This document shows, one piece after another, positions 34,390 through 46,499 of a DNA stretch of 64,000 nt. The position numbers and the translations under genes are program-made. Below the pieces are notes generated by a model. The model did no database searches and was not told the DNA's origin. It was given only the letters and a program-made list of their open reading frames with translations. This DNA is from Meghimatium bilineatum. Taxonomy: Eukaryota > Mollusca > Gastropoda > Stylommatophora > Philomycidae. The DNA lies in the NCBI GenBank assembly GCA_034231615.1, contig CM067298.1, positions 27,358,483 through 27,422,482 of the forward strand, read 5' to 3'. Numbering within the stretch: position 1 is the first letter of the stretch; each line of letters begins with the position of its first letter.

Positions 34390-34700
34390 ACTGTATCCAC
34401 GCTTTTGGCGAAATATGTCATTTCATGTGACGTATTCTCTCCAGAACGTTATCTTCCCAATGAACTCCCAGAATTATTCTCTGTCTTGGGCCATGTGGCT
34501 TGCATTTTCCAACGACGTTTTCATGTTATCTTTAACATGTATGCTAGTTTTTCACATCGTTCTATTTATGTCAGTCCATTTTCTTCGTTTTCTGCCCTTT
34601 CTCCTCCTCTCGTGTGCTCTTCCCTCCATTATTTGTGTTTCTAAACAGTTGTGTCTTTTTATATGACTAAATAGGTGTAGTTTTCTTGTTGCTATTGTGT
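34390..34700 (-). mobile_element. LINE ORF2 tail (IKRHNCLE family), disrupted
   Basis: The minus strand carries HIKRHNCLETQIMEGRA near 34640 and an HMTYFA-type terminus near 34430, with a segment resembling the upstream tandem repeat in between. Same family as 17506-17765 and 45430-46410. Confidence 0.65.
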
Positions 34701-34849
34701 TTAGTAATCAACACTCTGACATCTTCAGTGTGTTTATAATATCTGATGTTCTATTTGTTTCATTAACGAAACATACCTTACATTATTTAGATAAAACTAA
34801 CTTTCGCTAAAGGCGCAAACAAAAAGAAAATGTTCAACACTCCCTGTTA

Positions 34850-35040
34850 AGGAGTGCAGGGAGGCTTTTTGGCTGAGGAAAAGGACACTTTGCCATAGCT
34901 GTCGTCGCGACGTGTATGACTGACATACAAGAAGAATTTTTTTATTTCACTTCTAAAAGACAAGAATTCTTATCCCAACCCTTGACCTCAGGCTTCTGAG
35001 ACCGGAGTTCTGGCCATACGGCCAAGCGCTCCACTCATAT
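34850..35040 (-). mobile_element. Possible tRNA-related SINE
   Basis: The minus strand starts GAGCGCTTGGCCGTATGGCC (A-box-like) and has GAGGTCAAGGGTTGGGAT about 35 nt later. There is one copy only and no TSD, so this is tentative. Confidence 0.3.
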
Positions 35041-35284
35041 TCAGGCAGCTATTTTAATTTACTGATCATAGTTTATACGATCTTGCCAAATAGTGGAGTT
35101 TGTTTTCAACTCCAGACTAGTGCATCTTGTAGAATTCTTTTGGACTTGAAATGAAGGGATGAGTTCTCTAAAGCTTTCTTTATCTAAGATGAAAATTTGA
35201 CTCAATATGGTTGTTGGCTGCAATGTCACACGCCGTCAGTATTTTACTCCTGGTGGGACTCACTGTGATTTTCTTGCAACGTAA

Positions 35285-35930
35285 GTACGTAAGTATACTT
35301 CAAATACCTCGGATCCAGTATATGCAGCGATGGTAAATGCAAAGCAGAACTAAAAATAAGGCTGGAGATGGCTTTAGCGTCCTTGTCAAGGCTAACTGTG
35401 ATTTGGAAAAGCAACATCAGTGATGGAGTGAAAATCAAACTGTATAGGTCGCTGGTGCTTTCTGTTGTGTTGTATGGTTGTGAGAGTTGGACACTCACTG
35501 CGGACATGGAGAGAAGATTACAGGCTTTCGAGTATAAATGCTACAGAAGAATTCTACGAATTTCCTATAGGGAACATAAGACCAATGTGTACGTAAGAAA
35601 TAAAGTAGAGATGTGTGCAGGTGTCCAGGAGCCATTGCTTTCAATAGTGAAACGACGAAAACTAGCATGGTTCGGGCATGTATGCAGGCACGATTCCTTG
35701 TCAAAAACAATACTGCAGGGAACTGTCGAGGGTGGAAGAAGCAGAGGAGGACAAATAAAGACATGGACAGACAACATCAAGGAATGGACAGGGCTAGATA
35801 TTTCCACACTCATCCGCATCGCTGAGGATATAATTCGCTGGAGGACTCTGTGTGCTGAAGCATCCAATGTGGTACCCCTGCGACCCTGAAGGGTTATGGG
35901 TTTATTGATTGATTGATTGAAGTACGAAAC
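35285..35930 (+). mobile_element. LINE ORF2 C-terminal region, 5'-truncated, least decayed copy
   Basis: A 173-codon uninterrupted frame (35368-35889) reads LYRSLVLSVVLYGCESWTLT, KCYRRILRISYREHKTNVYV, KRRKLAWFGHVCRHDSLSKT, RSRGGQIKTWTDNIKEWTGL and ends ASNVVPLRP. It is preceded by KYLGSSICSDG in another frame. The 3' tail is (TTGA)n at 35911-35928. AAGTACG before and after may be a short TSD. The RT core is absent, so it is not autonomous. Confidence 0.85.
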
Positions 35931-36129
35931 TGTAAATAAAAGAGTTGATACCATCTCCGACATTCCATAAAGGACTTCAACGTGTGTCAACGCATTGATA
36001 TGATATGAATCCTTGGTTTGTTAATCACAGAAATGATTGCATATGCACGTGACTGGCAAACACAGTCTTATTAGAGTTTCTCTGCGTACCAAATACGATA
36101 TAATACATTATTACCGATTGATACTCTTA

Positions 36130-36385
36130 TTAAGGAAAGAGTTAGAGCCGTTTGCCTTTGGCTATTTGGGTCGCATTGACTATGATCAGCCCTTGTCTAT
36201 TTAATGTTTCTTTGATTATGTTCACCCATCTTCTTTTTGGTATACCTCGTGCCGTATAGCCCAATCTTCCCCAGTTGTATGCACGAAGGATTGGTTGAGT
36301 TGGTTCCATTCTTATTACGTGGCCAAGTCACCTGATTTGTTTTCTATCGATGTAGTCTTGATTTTGGATGGTCTTTAAGACTAAC
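36130..36385 (-). mobile_element. LINE ORF2 tail
   Basis: The minus strand reads GHVIRMEPTQPILRAYNWGR and GIPKRRWVNIIKETLNRQGL. A short 3' fragment, related to the HLMRM family. Confidence 0.65.
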
Positions 36386-36389
36386 ACTA

Positions 36390-38032
36390 TTGTTTCTTAA
36401 TCTTCTAATTAAGACACAAACGTACTTAAGTAAGACACAAGATCGACCAGTTTTGCAATGAATTCTCATACTATTAGGTACTTGTATGAAAAAATACATA
36501 TAACAGTATACAAGAAGATTTAAATGTTTCAACCGTGAAATCCTTTTCAAGAAAACACACGACAAACAGTGAACAAACAGTAAAAATAAGGGCACTATCA
36601 CAAAAGAATCACATGACAGACATTTAACAGCAGAAACATCACAGGTAACAACGACGTACGTATACACACGTATTGTTATAGATACAAATATAAAAAACTA
36701 TGGGGAGTGAGAACAACGTAAAACAATTGGGCCTGAAAACAACATGAACGATAATACAACAAAGGCCCTGTTACATAAATCTAATTCAATGAATGTTCTG
36801 GATTACCAAATGACGTACTACTGTTAATGTCTGTCGTATTCTGTTTTTGTTATAATACCTTTATTTTTACTGTCTTTGTATTATTTTCCCCGTTTATCTT
36901 ATATTTTCTTTGTATTTTAAGACTGAAACTGTATCGCATACTGTTATCTATATTTTTGTATACCCGCACCCTATAGTCTGATAAGATAGTATCTGCAATC
37001 ATAGCAAAGCTAATTGAGCTTGTGTTTTACGTACGTACTAATGTTATATAGTTTTACGGCAGTCTCATTTTTTTCCAGAAACACATTACCTCCTCAATTT
37101 CACATATGCTATTATTTGAAGTGAATTTTTCAATTACATTTTACTAAATTCACGTTCGATTTTGTACGTTTTCGTGAGTTTTTGTTGAATACAGTCTAGG
37201 ATTCTGGCCAATTTTACCCATATTTTATCTAAAGTCTCCAATTAACTTTCAACCTTGAGTAACGTTGCTATCTATTATGAATATCGTAAGATTTCATCCG
37301 AATTATTACACATAGTACGCTGTCATTTTCAGTGTGAGAGATCCACAACGCAGAACAGAACAAGACTAATGAAGGAAAACAATCGAACACCAACTACCCA
37401 TTTACAAATTTCAGGTGACCACCACGGTTGATTCTTTAAATTATAAATAATAACTCCTGATTCTTTAGCATAACATTATACAGTAATTAAAGATTATTAG
37501 TTATAAATCGACATCATTGCACTCCGGGCATATACATTAGTGTTCAGTCTCCCCTTGCAGATGACACGATATGAATACTGGAGGGCTTCCGTGTCTCGCT
37601 GGTTGACCATTCTCCTCATTCTATCACACAGGAGTCAAGTTCTACTAGTTTCACATTTAATATCGAATTTCTCAAATCTCAGCCTTGACGTTTCATCAAT
37701 TGCGGTTTACGCAGCCAGTAAGCGCGCATGAAGCAATTTCAGCACAGCCCTTTTAACCATTGTCAACGTCCAGTCCATTAGTGCCTGGATACAAGTCTGT
37801 CTGCTCTCTCATTACCACGAACACCAACATTTCATGGTCAGTAAATCATAGTGATACCCTGGAGATCATGTTTAGCTATAGAAGCAGTCCACTCTTATCG
37901 ATAATGGCCATTTAGGATCTTTCGCAGCATGGACTGAGAGCCTGAAATAAAATGAACTGAATAGCTTTGTTTCACGGTTTCGACCTAACACAGAAAACAG
38001 ATACTACATATCATTAAGCGGCTAAGTTTTAC
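36390..38032. other. No supported gene
   Basis: AT-rich DNA. TTTAAATGTTTCAACCGTGA at 36518 resembles a Penelope-like terminal word. Short frames only (for example 37540-37731) with no motif. Confidence 0.35.
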
Positions 38033-38040
38033 AATATGAT

Positions 38041-38212
38041 TAGTGGCGTAACGTGGATCGATGACGCCCGGAGCGGAAGCATAATTTTCCGCCCTTGTGA
38101 CATTATTAAAATATGTCAGTGATTGTGAAAGACTGGACGAAAATAAATTTTCCGCCCTCGCGATGATGCCGCCCGGGGAGGTCCGCACCTCCGCCCCCTC
38201 GCTACGCCACTG
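38041..38212 (+). mobile_element. hAT-like MITE (172 bp) with 8-bp TSD
   Basis: Ends TAGTGGCGTAACGTGG and, in inverse, CAGTGGCGTAGCGAGG. The 8-bp flanks AATATGAT (38033) and AATATGAG (38213) differ at one base. The interior is GC-rich, with ATTTTCCGCCCT twice. No coding sequence. Confidence 0.8.
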
Positions 38213-38220
38213 AATATGAG

Positions 38221-38880
38221 TAATTTACCATTGTAGGAGAAATATATATGGTTCTAATGGACAGTTTTAACGTTTTCATACTCTCACCACACGAGTCAAT
38301 AATAGTTTGCCGTGCAATAGGAGATCTGTTTCACTGGATGCACTGAATTTAATGGAACCATAACATAGGTGAAATGTGAACAATGCATCCGATTACAAGA
38401 GACAACTAACAGTAATGTATAAAATAGTGCTTAACTTGGTTGTTCATATGTACGTGCTGCCAAAATATTTAGCGAGCTGTAGCCTGCAGTAAAACAGTGC
38501 ACCGCATGGTAAGTGAATAGTGAAAATTTACAGAAAGGTTTGAAGTAGCAGTTTTACGTTAAACAACACACACAATCGACGTTTCGACTAGAAGATTATT
38601 ATCAAGATAGAACTAGTAAACAACTGCTCTGACAGATCTCTGGGGTATCAACGATGTTTGAATGACTTTGTGATTAACAAGTGATTCATGATGCGTCAGA
38701 CTTGAATCGCTTACTCCTGTAAAATATGGATTTTTAGTCTACTTCCTGCGTGAAAATATCTACACGCTCTTCTGGTAGGAAAAGAAGAAAAGATGACGTC
38801 TAAAACACGACGTCTATCCGATATTCTTTGCTAATTATAGTGAAATACTACCTAGAAAGTTTATATATTTTGTTTTCATA
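38221..38880. other. No supported gene; Penelope-like motif 38574-38606
   Basis: The minus strand has TTGATAA, a spacer, then GTCGAAACGTCGATT. Otherwise unremarkable. Confidence 0.35.
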
Positions 38881-38882
38881 TA

Positions 38883-40187
38883 TCACACTACTTTGTCTCA
38901 TATATCACACTACTTTTTCTCATATATCACACTACTTTTTCTCCATATATCACACTACTTTTTCTCATATATCACACTACTTTTTCTCCATATATCACAC
39001 TACTTTTTCTCATATATCACACTACTTTTTCTCATATATCACACTACTTTGTCTCATATATCACACTACTTTTTCTCCATATATCACACTACTTTTTCTC
39101 ATATATCACACTACTTTTTCTCATATATCACACTACTTTTTCTCATATATCACACTACTTTTTCTCCATATATCACACTACTTTTTCTCCATATATCACA
39201 CTACTTTGTCTCCACATATCTCACTACTTTTTCTCATATATCACACTACTTTTTCTCATATATCACACTACTTTTTCTCATATAACACACTACTTTTTCT
39301 CATATATCACACTACTTTTTCTCATATATCACACTACTTTTTCTCCATATATCACACTACTTTTTCTCCATATATAAACACTACTTTGTCTCATATATCA
39401 CACTACTTTGTCTCATATATCACACTACTTTTTCTCCATATATCACACTACTTTTTCTCATATAACACACTACTTTTTCTCCATATATCACACTACTTTG
39501 TCTCCACATATCACACTACTTTTTCTCATATATCACACTACTTTTTCTCATATATCACACCACTTTTTCTCCATATATCACACTACTTTGTCTCCACATA
39601 TCACACTACTTTTTCTCATATATCACACTACTTTTTCTCATATATCACACTACTTTTTCTCCATATATCACACTACTTTTTCTCCATATATCACACTACT
39701 TTTTCTCCATATATCACACTACTTTTTCTCATATATCACACTACTTTTTCTCATATATCACACTACTTTTTCTCCATATATCACACTACTTTTTCTCATA
39801 TATCACACTACTTTGTCTCCACATATCTCACTACTTTTTCTCATATATCACACTACTTTTTCTCCATATATCACACTACTTTTTCTCCATATATCACACT
39901 ACTTTTTCTCCATATATCACACTACTTTTTCTCCATATATCACACTACTTTTTCTCCATATATCACACTACTTTTTCTCATATATCACACTACTTTTTCT
40001 CATATATCACACTACTTTTTCTCCATATATCACACTACTTTGTCTCCACATATCACACTACTTTTTCTCATATATCACACTACTTTTTCTCATATATCAC
40101 ACTACTTTGTCTCCACATATCACACTACTTTGTCTCCACATATCACACTACTTTGTCTCCACATATCACACTACTTTGTCTCCATAT
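38883..40187 (+). repeat. 22/23-bp minisatellite, about 58 copies
   Basis: The unit is CATATATCACACTACTTTTT plus CT, with or without an extra C. Mixed 22- and 23-bp lengths let a 515-codon frame run through it (HTTFS / ISHYFFS / ITLLFL motifs cycle through all three readings). This is array-driven, not a gene. Confidence 0.92.
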
Positions 40188-40239
40188 CGTATAACATTGT
40201 TATTATTAACAGTTTAAACCTCTTAATATCGGAGGATAT

Positions 40240-41015
40240 GAGACTCCAGAAATTAAGAACGCAGATGACAGACACCACATTAATATCGAGAAGTTTTGAA
40301 CACATTATTATGTCAGCTAAACAACATTGTGAGGCGCAAAATATTTTCATCATAGCAGAAAATAGAACAAAATAATTAATATCAACATAAATGTTCTGAG
40401 GCCTACAATAGTCATTGACAACGAACAACTAGAAAATATTAGCAGCCTTGAATGTCTCGGATCAACAATCAATACTATAGGAGATTTTCAGAAGAAAGCA
40501 GAAATGGATTAGCAGTGACCATAAAAAACATCACACATGAAAGATCTATGGCAAGGAGCAAACAGAAAAACATAGCTACAACTATTTAAAAGTTATATTT
40601 TTTACAGTGGCAGCATAAGGCTGTGAGACGTGGACATGACATCCGCATTGGAACAGAAAATAACAACATTCGAATGAACTGTTGGGCCTATAGTAGGTCC
40701 AAAGATACCATGGACATAAAAACGACCCAATGGGGACGTCCGGAAATACCTGAATAGGGTAGAAGACTGGCTCCTCATAACTATTTTTAAAAAAGGATTT
40801 GAACATAATTTGGACATATAAAAAGACACACTGGTTTTGAAAGATGAATCATGGAGGTAAAAGTTATAGGAAGCAGAACAGTAACCAGACCAAGACTATG
40901 ATGGACACAGGATATCAAAGACCTTCTGAACATTGGAAGAGGCTATGCAGCTTGTACAGAACCAAGAGGCTTACATAATGGCAGTGCGGACAACGCTCTG
41001 TAAAGGACACGTCAC
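40240..41015 (+). mobile_element. LINE ORF2 fragment, degenerate
   Basis: Reads SFEHIIMSAKQHCEAQNIFI, NISSLECLGSTINTIGDFQK (the E-x-LG-S-I strand), AMRLxDVDMTSALEQKITTF near 40620 and RPDQDYDGHRISKT near 40890. Aligns with the 45700-46300 copy (EAQNLYL, FEYLGASINDAGD). It abuts the end of the 22/23-bp array. Confidence 0.65.
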
Positions 41016-41019
41016 ATAT

Positions 41020-42315
41020 ATTATTATTTATCATCTGTAAAACCTGTTATAGAAAAAGCACGACAATAATTTAAAAAAAACAATCGTAGTAGTAACAAAA
41101 ATCGTAACGAATCAAAATTAATTATGTGCAGAGGTCTTCTATTGCTCAGACGGTCATGCTCGAGCAAACTGTTCTAAAGGGATCATCCAGGGACTAGTTT
41201 GTGAGGCAGAATCGGTTTGATTACTATTACACAACAAAATATCTCTTATATAAATATGATCTTTTCAAGCTCAGACGTTAGACAAATTTAGTCTTATTAT
41301 ATATTTTTTACCCCATAAAAGTATAGTTGGAGGTTGTAGTTCGGCGAAGCGTATCTTAGGTGCTGTTAGGATTCGGTTTTTATCATTTATGATACTTCAT
41401 AGATGCATATAATAAGTTATGTTGAATCACATCGGTATATCTTCAGAACAACATATATCTTATGGAAATGTGTTCATATAAGATCAGAAATTATCCCATG
41501 TATCATGGAGGTCATTGAAAACCATAATACGAGTATTTATAATTCTATCTTTTCCAGAGACTGCACTGGAATCTGTCTAAGGTGACCACACAATGGACTG
41601 TAACAAATACAGCGGTAGTCAACATAGGAAGGAAGCTGTGCTGATAATTTACTTATTTGTACAGCTTGTACATAGTGTACTTACCCCCTCTAAGTGGGAG
41701 ATACTTAAAGCATTTCACACCTCTATAAACTACTGCTAAGAACTGTACAATTTGACTAATGTATATCTTACTGTTAAACTGCTATTAAACTATTGATAAA
41801 CTACTATTTCGGCTATTGCTTCAACTACTGCAAAGCTATTGTTCAAACTACAGTTAAATTACTTTTACGCTATGTTTAAATCAGATGTTCTCAACTTGCC
41901 AGTGCAATGCTGACGTCAATGTTCTTGAAGATGGAGATCATTTCAGCAAAATGAGCCTTTAAAGAGTCTGGGACGTGATGATGATGTTCATACTTCGCAT
42001 GCGAAGATCGTCATGACATGAAAAACAATAAAATGTGATGAACAATTTGAAAAATCAAAACAGATCATATGTGGTTAGCAGTTGTAGATCTGCCATGACA
42101 GAGGAAGTAGTTTCATATAAAGACTACTGATTGACAATCTGGAGTCCGAAGGCAATCAAAGAGTTACCTATTAGCAAGATCGAATATAATAACACTAAAA
42201 AGTCGTTTTGACGTTAATGGGGACCTAAGAACTCAGGAACGCCAAAATGGCGACACAATAAACCCCTGAAACAACGCTGTGACAGATCTAGCAAATCGAC
42301 AGCGACGAAACACAC
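41020..42315. other. No supported gene
   Basis: AT-rich DNA. A CTATTGxTxAAACTA-type imperfect repeat is present at 41740-41890. No coding feature. Confidence 0.35.
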
Positions 42316-42329
42316 TGCTCATAGAACAT

Positions 42330-42857
42330 TCTTGAGACTAACGGGAATTGAACCAGTCCGTTCTACGGCACCAAGTCGCCTAGCAACAATTGCACACGCG
42401 TTTTTCAGTACTTGACTAACCGCATCTCCAAAAAAAGATGCGATTTCATCAAGCCATTCAAATCGTGCACACAAAGTCACCCGAACGGACCAATCGAGAC
42501 AAGGACTATTACAACAACAACAAACACCCCGTAGAAGAACTATCGGCCCTTGTATAACTAATACGGATATTATGTTATGTGTTTGTTGTTACTGAGGATA
42601 TTTCAATACCTGTACGGGATGTTTGTTGTTGTTGTAATAGTCCTTGTCTCGATTGGTCCGTTCGGGTGACTTTGTGTGCACGATTTGAATGGCTTGATGA
42701 AATCGCATCTTTTTTTGGAGATGCGGTTAGTCAAGTACTGAAAAACGCGTGTGCAATTGTTGCTAGGCGACTTGGTGCCGTAGAACGGACTGGTTCAATT
42801 CCCGTTAGTCTCAAGAATTTTTAAAATTGTCCTCTGGCTTCCTACTTAAAATTTACT
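42330..42857 (+). mobile_element. Palindromic SINE D dimer with 14-bp TSD
   Basis: Arms 42328-42533 and 42613-42818 (206 nt each) are reverse complements with one mismatch that I can find. The spacer is 79 nt. The whole is flanked by TGCTCATAGAACAT at 42316-42329 and 42858-42871. The right half is a full SINE D (compare 48311-48571); the left half is an inverted 5'-truncated copy. An 81-codon frame MFVVTEDISIPVRDVCCCCN runs through the right half. Confidence 0.88.
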
Positions 42858-42919
42858 TGCTCATAGAACATGAAGAGTGCTCGAGAGACTACTAAACTTA
42901 ACGCGAGATCAAATTTGGA

Positions 42920-43020
42920 TCAATTAACATCTGCGGTTTATAGGCCATCTCCAGAGAACTCTTCCGCCCCAGACGCCGCAAGGCAAACAAGGGCCACAGC
43001 GTATACATAGATAGATAGAT
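42920..43020 (+). mobile_element. LINE terminal fragment
   Basis: Reads RAISRELFRPRRRKANKG, matching the ends of 9690-10230 and 19240-19695 (RAIS-KLFYP). Confidence 0.5.
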
Positions 43021-43021
43021 C

Positions 43022-43690
43022 TAGATTGAACACGTTTCATGGCACTTATATATGCGTCGATATGACGAATCCGGGTGTAATCTGGGTGGGCCATACATAT
43101 AAAAAACGCGACAACATTCGTGTCTGAACACGTTTTCATAACGAGACGGAAGTAAATAATATGAAAGCACACGGTCACATACCATCTCCGCATCGATGGT
43201 TGGGTGCGTAGGACCTCCAACAGCCCCTGTCACATGTATGGTTGCACACTCGTATAGACTGTAACGTGTGCATACTGTGATATGCGCTCCCATATGTATC
43301 TGTCACATACACTTATACATAGCGATAGCAGGATGAGTATGATGTTCCTGCCCTGCCATGATGATCATATTTTCATATATGATGAGTTAAAAAAAGGGAC
43401 GGAAGTATGTAATATGAGCCCATACAATCATGTGATATCGACTCAAAGCAGACTACTCAAGTCGGGTGGCGTAGGAGACCATGGCTCTTCACAGCTCTCT
43501 ATCCCCAGTAGTATGTACTAGGGTTAGTAATGTATCCCTGCCGTGTTCCGTTATTAAATTGTGTACTATAATCCCACAATCTTACCTTGTGTCACAACGT
43601 GGTCATAATACAATGATTGCCTATATATTATATTATTGACTAAAGACAGTCTCTCGTTCGAGTCTGTCAACACCTGAACGTTAGTTTTGT
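43022..43690. other. No supported gene
   Basis: Short frames only; a (TAGA)n run precedes at 43008. Two loosely repeated stretches (ACATATGTATCTGTCACATA; GGACGGAAGTATGTAATATG vs 43145) suggest an old local duplication. Confidence 0.3.
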
Positions 43691-43702
43691 TGACAGTTAA
43701 TG

Positions 43703-44312
43703 CAATTCTCAGTATTCTTCTATACAACCACATCTCTGGTGTCTCTAAATCACACTTTCATGTTTATTTATTGCTCAGTATTTTTCTATACAACCACATA
43801 TCTGGTGTCTCTAAATCACAATTTCGTGTTTATTTATTGCTTAGTATTCTTCTATACAACCACATCTCTGGTGTCTCTAAATCACACTTTCGTGTTTATT
43901 TATTGCTCAGTATTCTTCTATACAACCACATCTCTGGTGTCTCTAAATCACAATTTCGTGTTTATTTATTGCTTAGTATTCTTCTATACAACCACATCTC
44001 TGGTGTCTCTAAATCACAATTTCGTGTTTATTTATTGCTTAGTATTCTTCTATACAACCACATCTCTGGTGTCTCTAAATCACAATTTCGTGTTTATTTA
44101 TTGCTCAGTATTCTTCTATACAACTACATCTCTGGTGTCTCTAAATCACAATTTCGTGTTTATTTATTGCTCAGTATTCTTCTATACAACCACATCTCTG
44201 GTGTCTCTAAATCACAATTTCGTGTTTATTTATTGCTCAGTATTCTTCTATACAACTACATCTCTGGTGTCTCTAAATCACAATTTCGTGTTTATTTATT
44301 GCTCAGGATTTT
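43703..44312 (+). repeat. 66-bp minisatellite, about nine copies
   Basis: The unit contains TATTCTTCTATACAACCACA, TCTCTGGTGTCTCTAAATCA and TTTCGTGTTTATTTATTGCT. The length is exactly 22 codons, so two frames stay open for more than 200 codons, one giving a SILLYNHISGVSKSQFRVYL period. Variation is mostly single-base. Confidence 0.92.
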
Positions 44313-44639
44313 CATACATATGTTAGTATAGGGGTTATATAGCAATGTACATTGCTCACATATATAGAAACAATATAACACGATTATTAGCATATATTTG
44401 AGATGTGACACAGAAGTTAATAAGATAGTAGGAATGACTACAGGTAATTTCAATGACACGAGGAAAATATTAACATCTAAACACATTACAATTATGGTAA
44501 AAATCCGAATTATAAAATGATTCATATAGACTTATATATATTCATGTATAACTCAGAAACATGGACAATAAACAAATAATTAAATGACAGAACTACTACC
44601 GCTGACAGGAAGGTATTAATTACTTACACCATCATCATC

Positions 44640-44975
44640 ATCAAGTGCCGTCTCCGCAACGAAGGTTGGCTGCAACGTATCTCCAACATCTCCTGTCTCT
44701 TGTCTTGGTGGTGCACTCTGCTAGACTGTAACCTGTCCATCGTGTAATGTTACTCTCCCACTTGTATCTCTGCCTACCTCTTGCTCGCTTCCCTTTGACT
44801 TTACCCTCAAGTAAGGTCTTCAATAGGGTGTCATGTCTTTTAATGTGTCCAAAGTATTTTATTTGCCTGATCTTTATTTCTCTTAGTAGTTCTTTCTTCA
44901 TATTAAGTGTTTTAGCACCTCTTTATTTGTTTTCTTCTCTTTCCATGATGTTCTCCCTATTCTTCTATATACTCA
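44640..44975 (-). mobile_element. LINE 3' fragment (RQIKY-GHIKRHDTLLKT family), uninterrupted
   Basis: The minus strand reads ELLREIKIRQIKYFGHIKRH, GKRARGRQRYKWESNITRWT and CWRYVAANLRCGDG, next to an ATC-rich 3' end. It carries the empty version of the SINE site found at 29359. Confidence 0.8.
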
Positions 44976-45420
44976 CTTACACCAACGGTTCTCTATGTGT
45001 GCGCCGCGTCGCCCGGGGACGCGGCAAAGAGTCTCCAGGGGCGTCGCGACAGGCTCGTCAAAACGAAAAGGAAAAATTGAAACATTTACGTTTTGCTTCA
45101 TATTAAGGGCGCCGCCGGAAATAATCTGAACGTTAAAGGCGCAATGGCTTTAAAAAGTTTAGAAACACCTGACTTACACGATTTTAGGTTGTATGGAGAT
45201 ATATATATTTTGAGCTCCACATCTACTAGTGACCATAGCAACTGTAATGAACACACCCACGGGTGTATACGCAAAATTCGTCGTGGTAACAGATCGTATG
45301 ACTCAAACCAAACGTAGATATAGGCCTATCGTTCGGGAAAATCCCCAAGATTGGTCACACGGTTACATGAAAAAGCGCTATTAATGGATCATACTCTTAA
45401 TTGGAAATTTACCAGTGGTA
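44976..45420. other. Non-coding; GC-rich island 45000-45065
   Basis: CGCCGCGTCGCCCGGGGACG stands out from the AT-rich surroundings and may be the end of a DNA transposon. No gene could be supported. Confidence 0.3.
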
Positions 45421-45429
45421 TAGGAACTT

Positions 45430-46410
45430 TACCAAGATCAAAAGGCTACATTGAAGTTAGAGGATGATCTCTCAGAGTGGTTTGAGGTACAGAGTGGAGT
45501 AAGGCAGGGATGCACACTCTCCCCATACTTGTTCAACATCTATGCAGAAAGTATAATGAGGAACGTGAGAGAAGACATACACAACGCTGACTACCACGCT
45601 TTAAACATAGGTGGATTCCAATCCCGGAACTACGCTACGCAGACGACACAGTGCTTCTTTCAAATGATATAAAGGGATTGGAACAACTAATCAAGAACAC
45701 AAAGAAATATGTCGAAGCACAAAATTTGTATTTAAACACGCAAAAAACCAAAATCATGTCAACAGATATTACAACACAACAACCAAAAATCAGAATAGGC
45801 AATACCGAGATAGAATGTGTGGATAAATTTGAATACTTAGGAGCAAGCATCAACGATGCAGGAGACTGCATGGCAGAAATAAGGAAGCGATTGGCATTGA
45901 CACATTGCAAAATAACACGGCTGAAAATTATATGGAAAAACAACAAAATAGAAACGAAAGTGCTAATGTTACGAACTTTTATTTTTCCGGTTGCAACATA
46001 CGGCTGTGAAACATGGACCCTAAGTAAAACAGCGAAAACGAAGATCAACGCCTTCGAGCTGAAATGCTACAGGAATATACTTAGATTATCATGGAAGGAA
46101 AAAAATCAGAAACTCAGATATTATAAACACATTGAATATTCCAGAGTGTTGGTTACTAAACACAATAACAAAAAGAAAACTACGCCTGTTTGGTCATATA
46201 AAGAGACATAACTGTTTAGAAAGACAAATAATGGAGGGAAGAGTACATGGAAAGAGGAGAATGGGCAGACCAAGAAGACGATGGACTGACGACATTAAAG
46301 ATAACATGAATACACCGCTAGAAAATGCAAGCCACATCGCCCAAGACAGTGAGAGGTTCAGAGAGTTCATTGGGAAGACAACGTTCTGGAAGGAATACGT
46401 CACATGACAC
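45430..46410 (+). mobile_element. LINE reverse transcriptase to C-terminus (IKRHNCLE family)
   Basis: Order: WFEVQSGVRQGCTLSPYLFN (45478), ELRYADDTVLLSND (45625, in a second frame), EAQNLYLNTQKTKIMSTDIT, FEYLGASINDAGDCMAEIRK, YGCETWTLSKTAKTKINAFE, KCYRNILRLSWKEKNQKL, then a frameshift to LRLFGHIKRHNCLERQIMEG and GRPRRRWTDDIKDN, ending KEYVT. YADD and QG motifs are intact. At least two frameshifts make it non-functional. EN and the start of RT are missing. Confidence 0.85.
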
Positions 46411-46499
46411 TGACACTCTTAATTACTTACATGATCATAGATAATATGGTTGTATATAGGATGCGTGCTATCATCTAGGAACGCAGTATCATAGGCTGA

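Noticed and set aside
35495..35990. Minus-strand frames of 89 and 141 codons
   Set aside because: They are shadows of the plus-strand LINE frame at 35368-35889.
38828..40375. 515-codon open frame rich in H, S, F, Y
   Set aside because: It is a 22/23-bp array read through changing registers; its last ~45 codons are a LINE fragment. No independent coding evidence.
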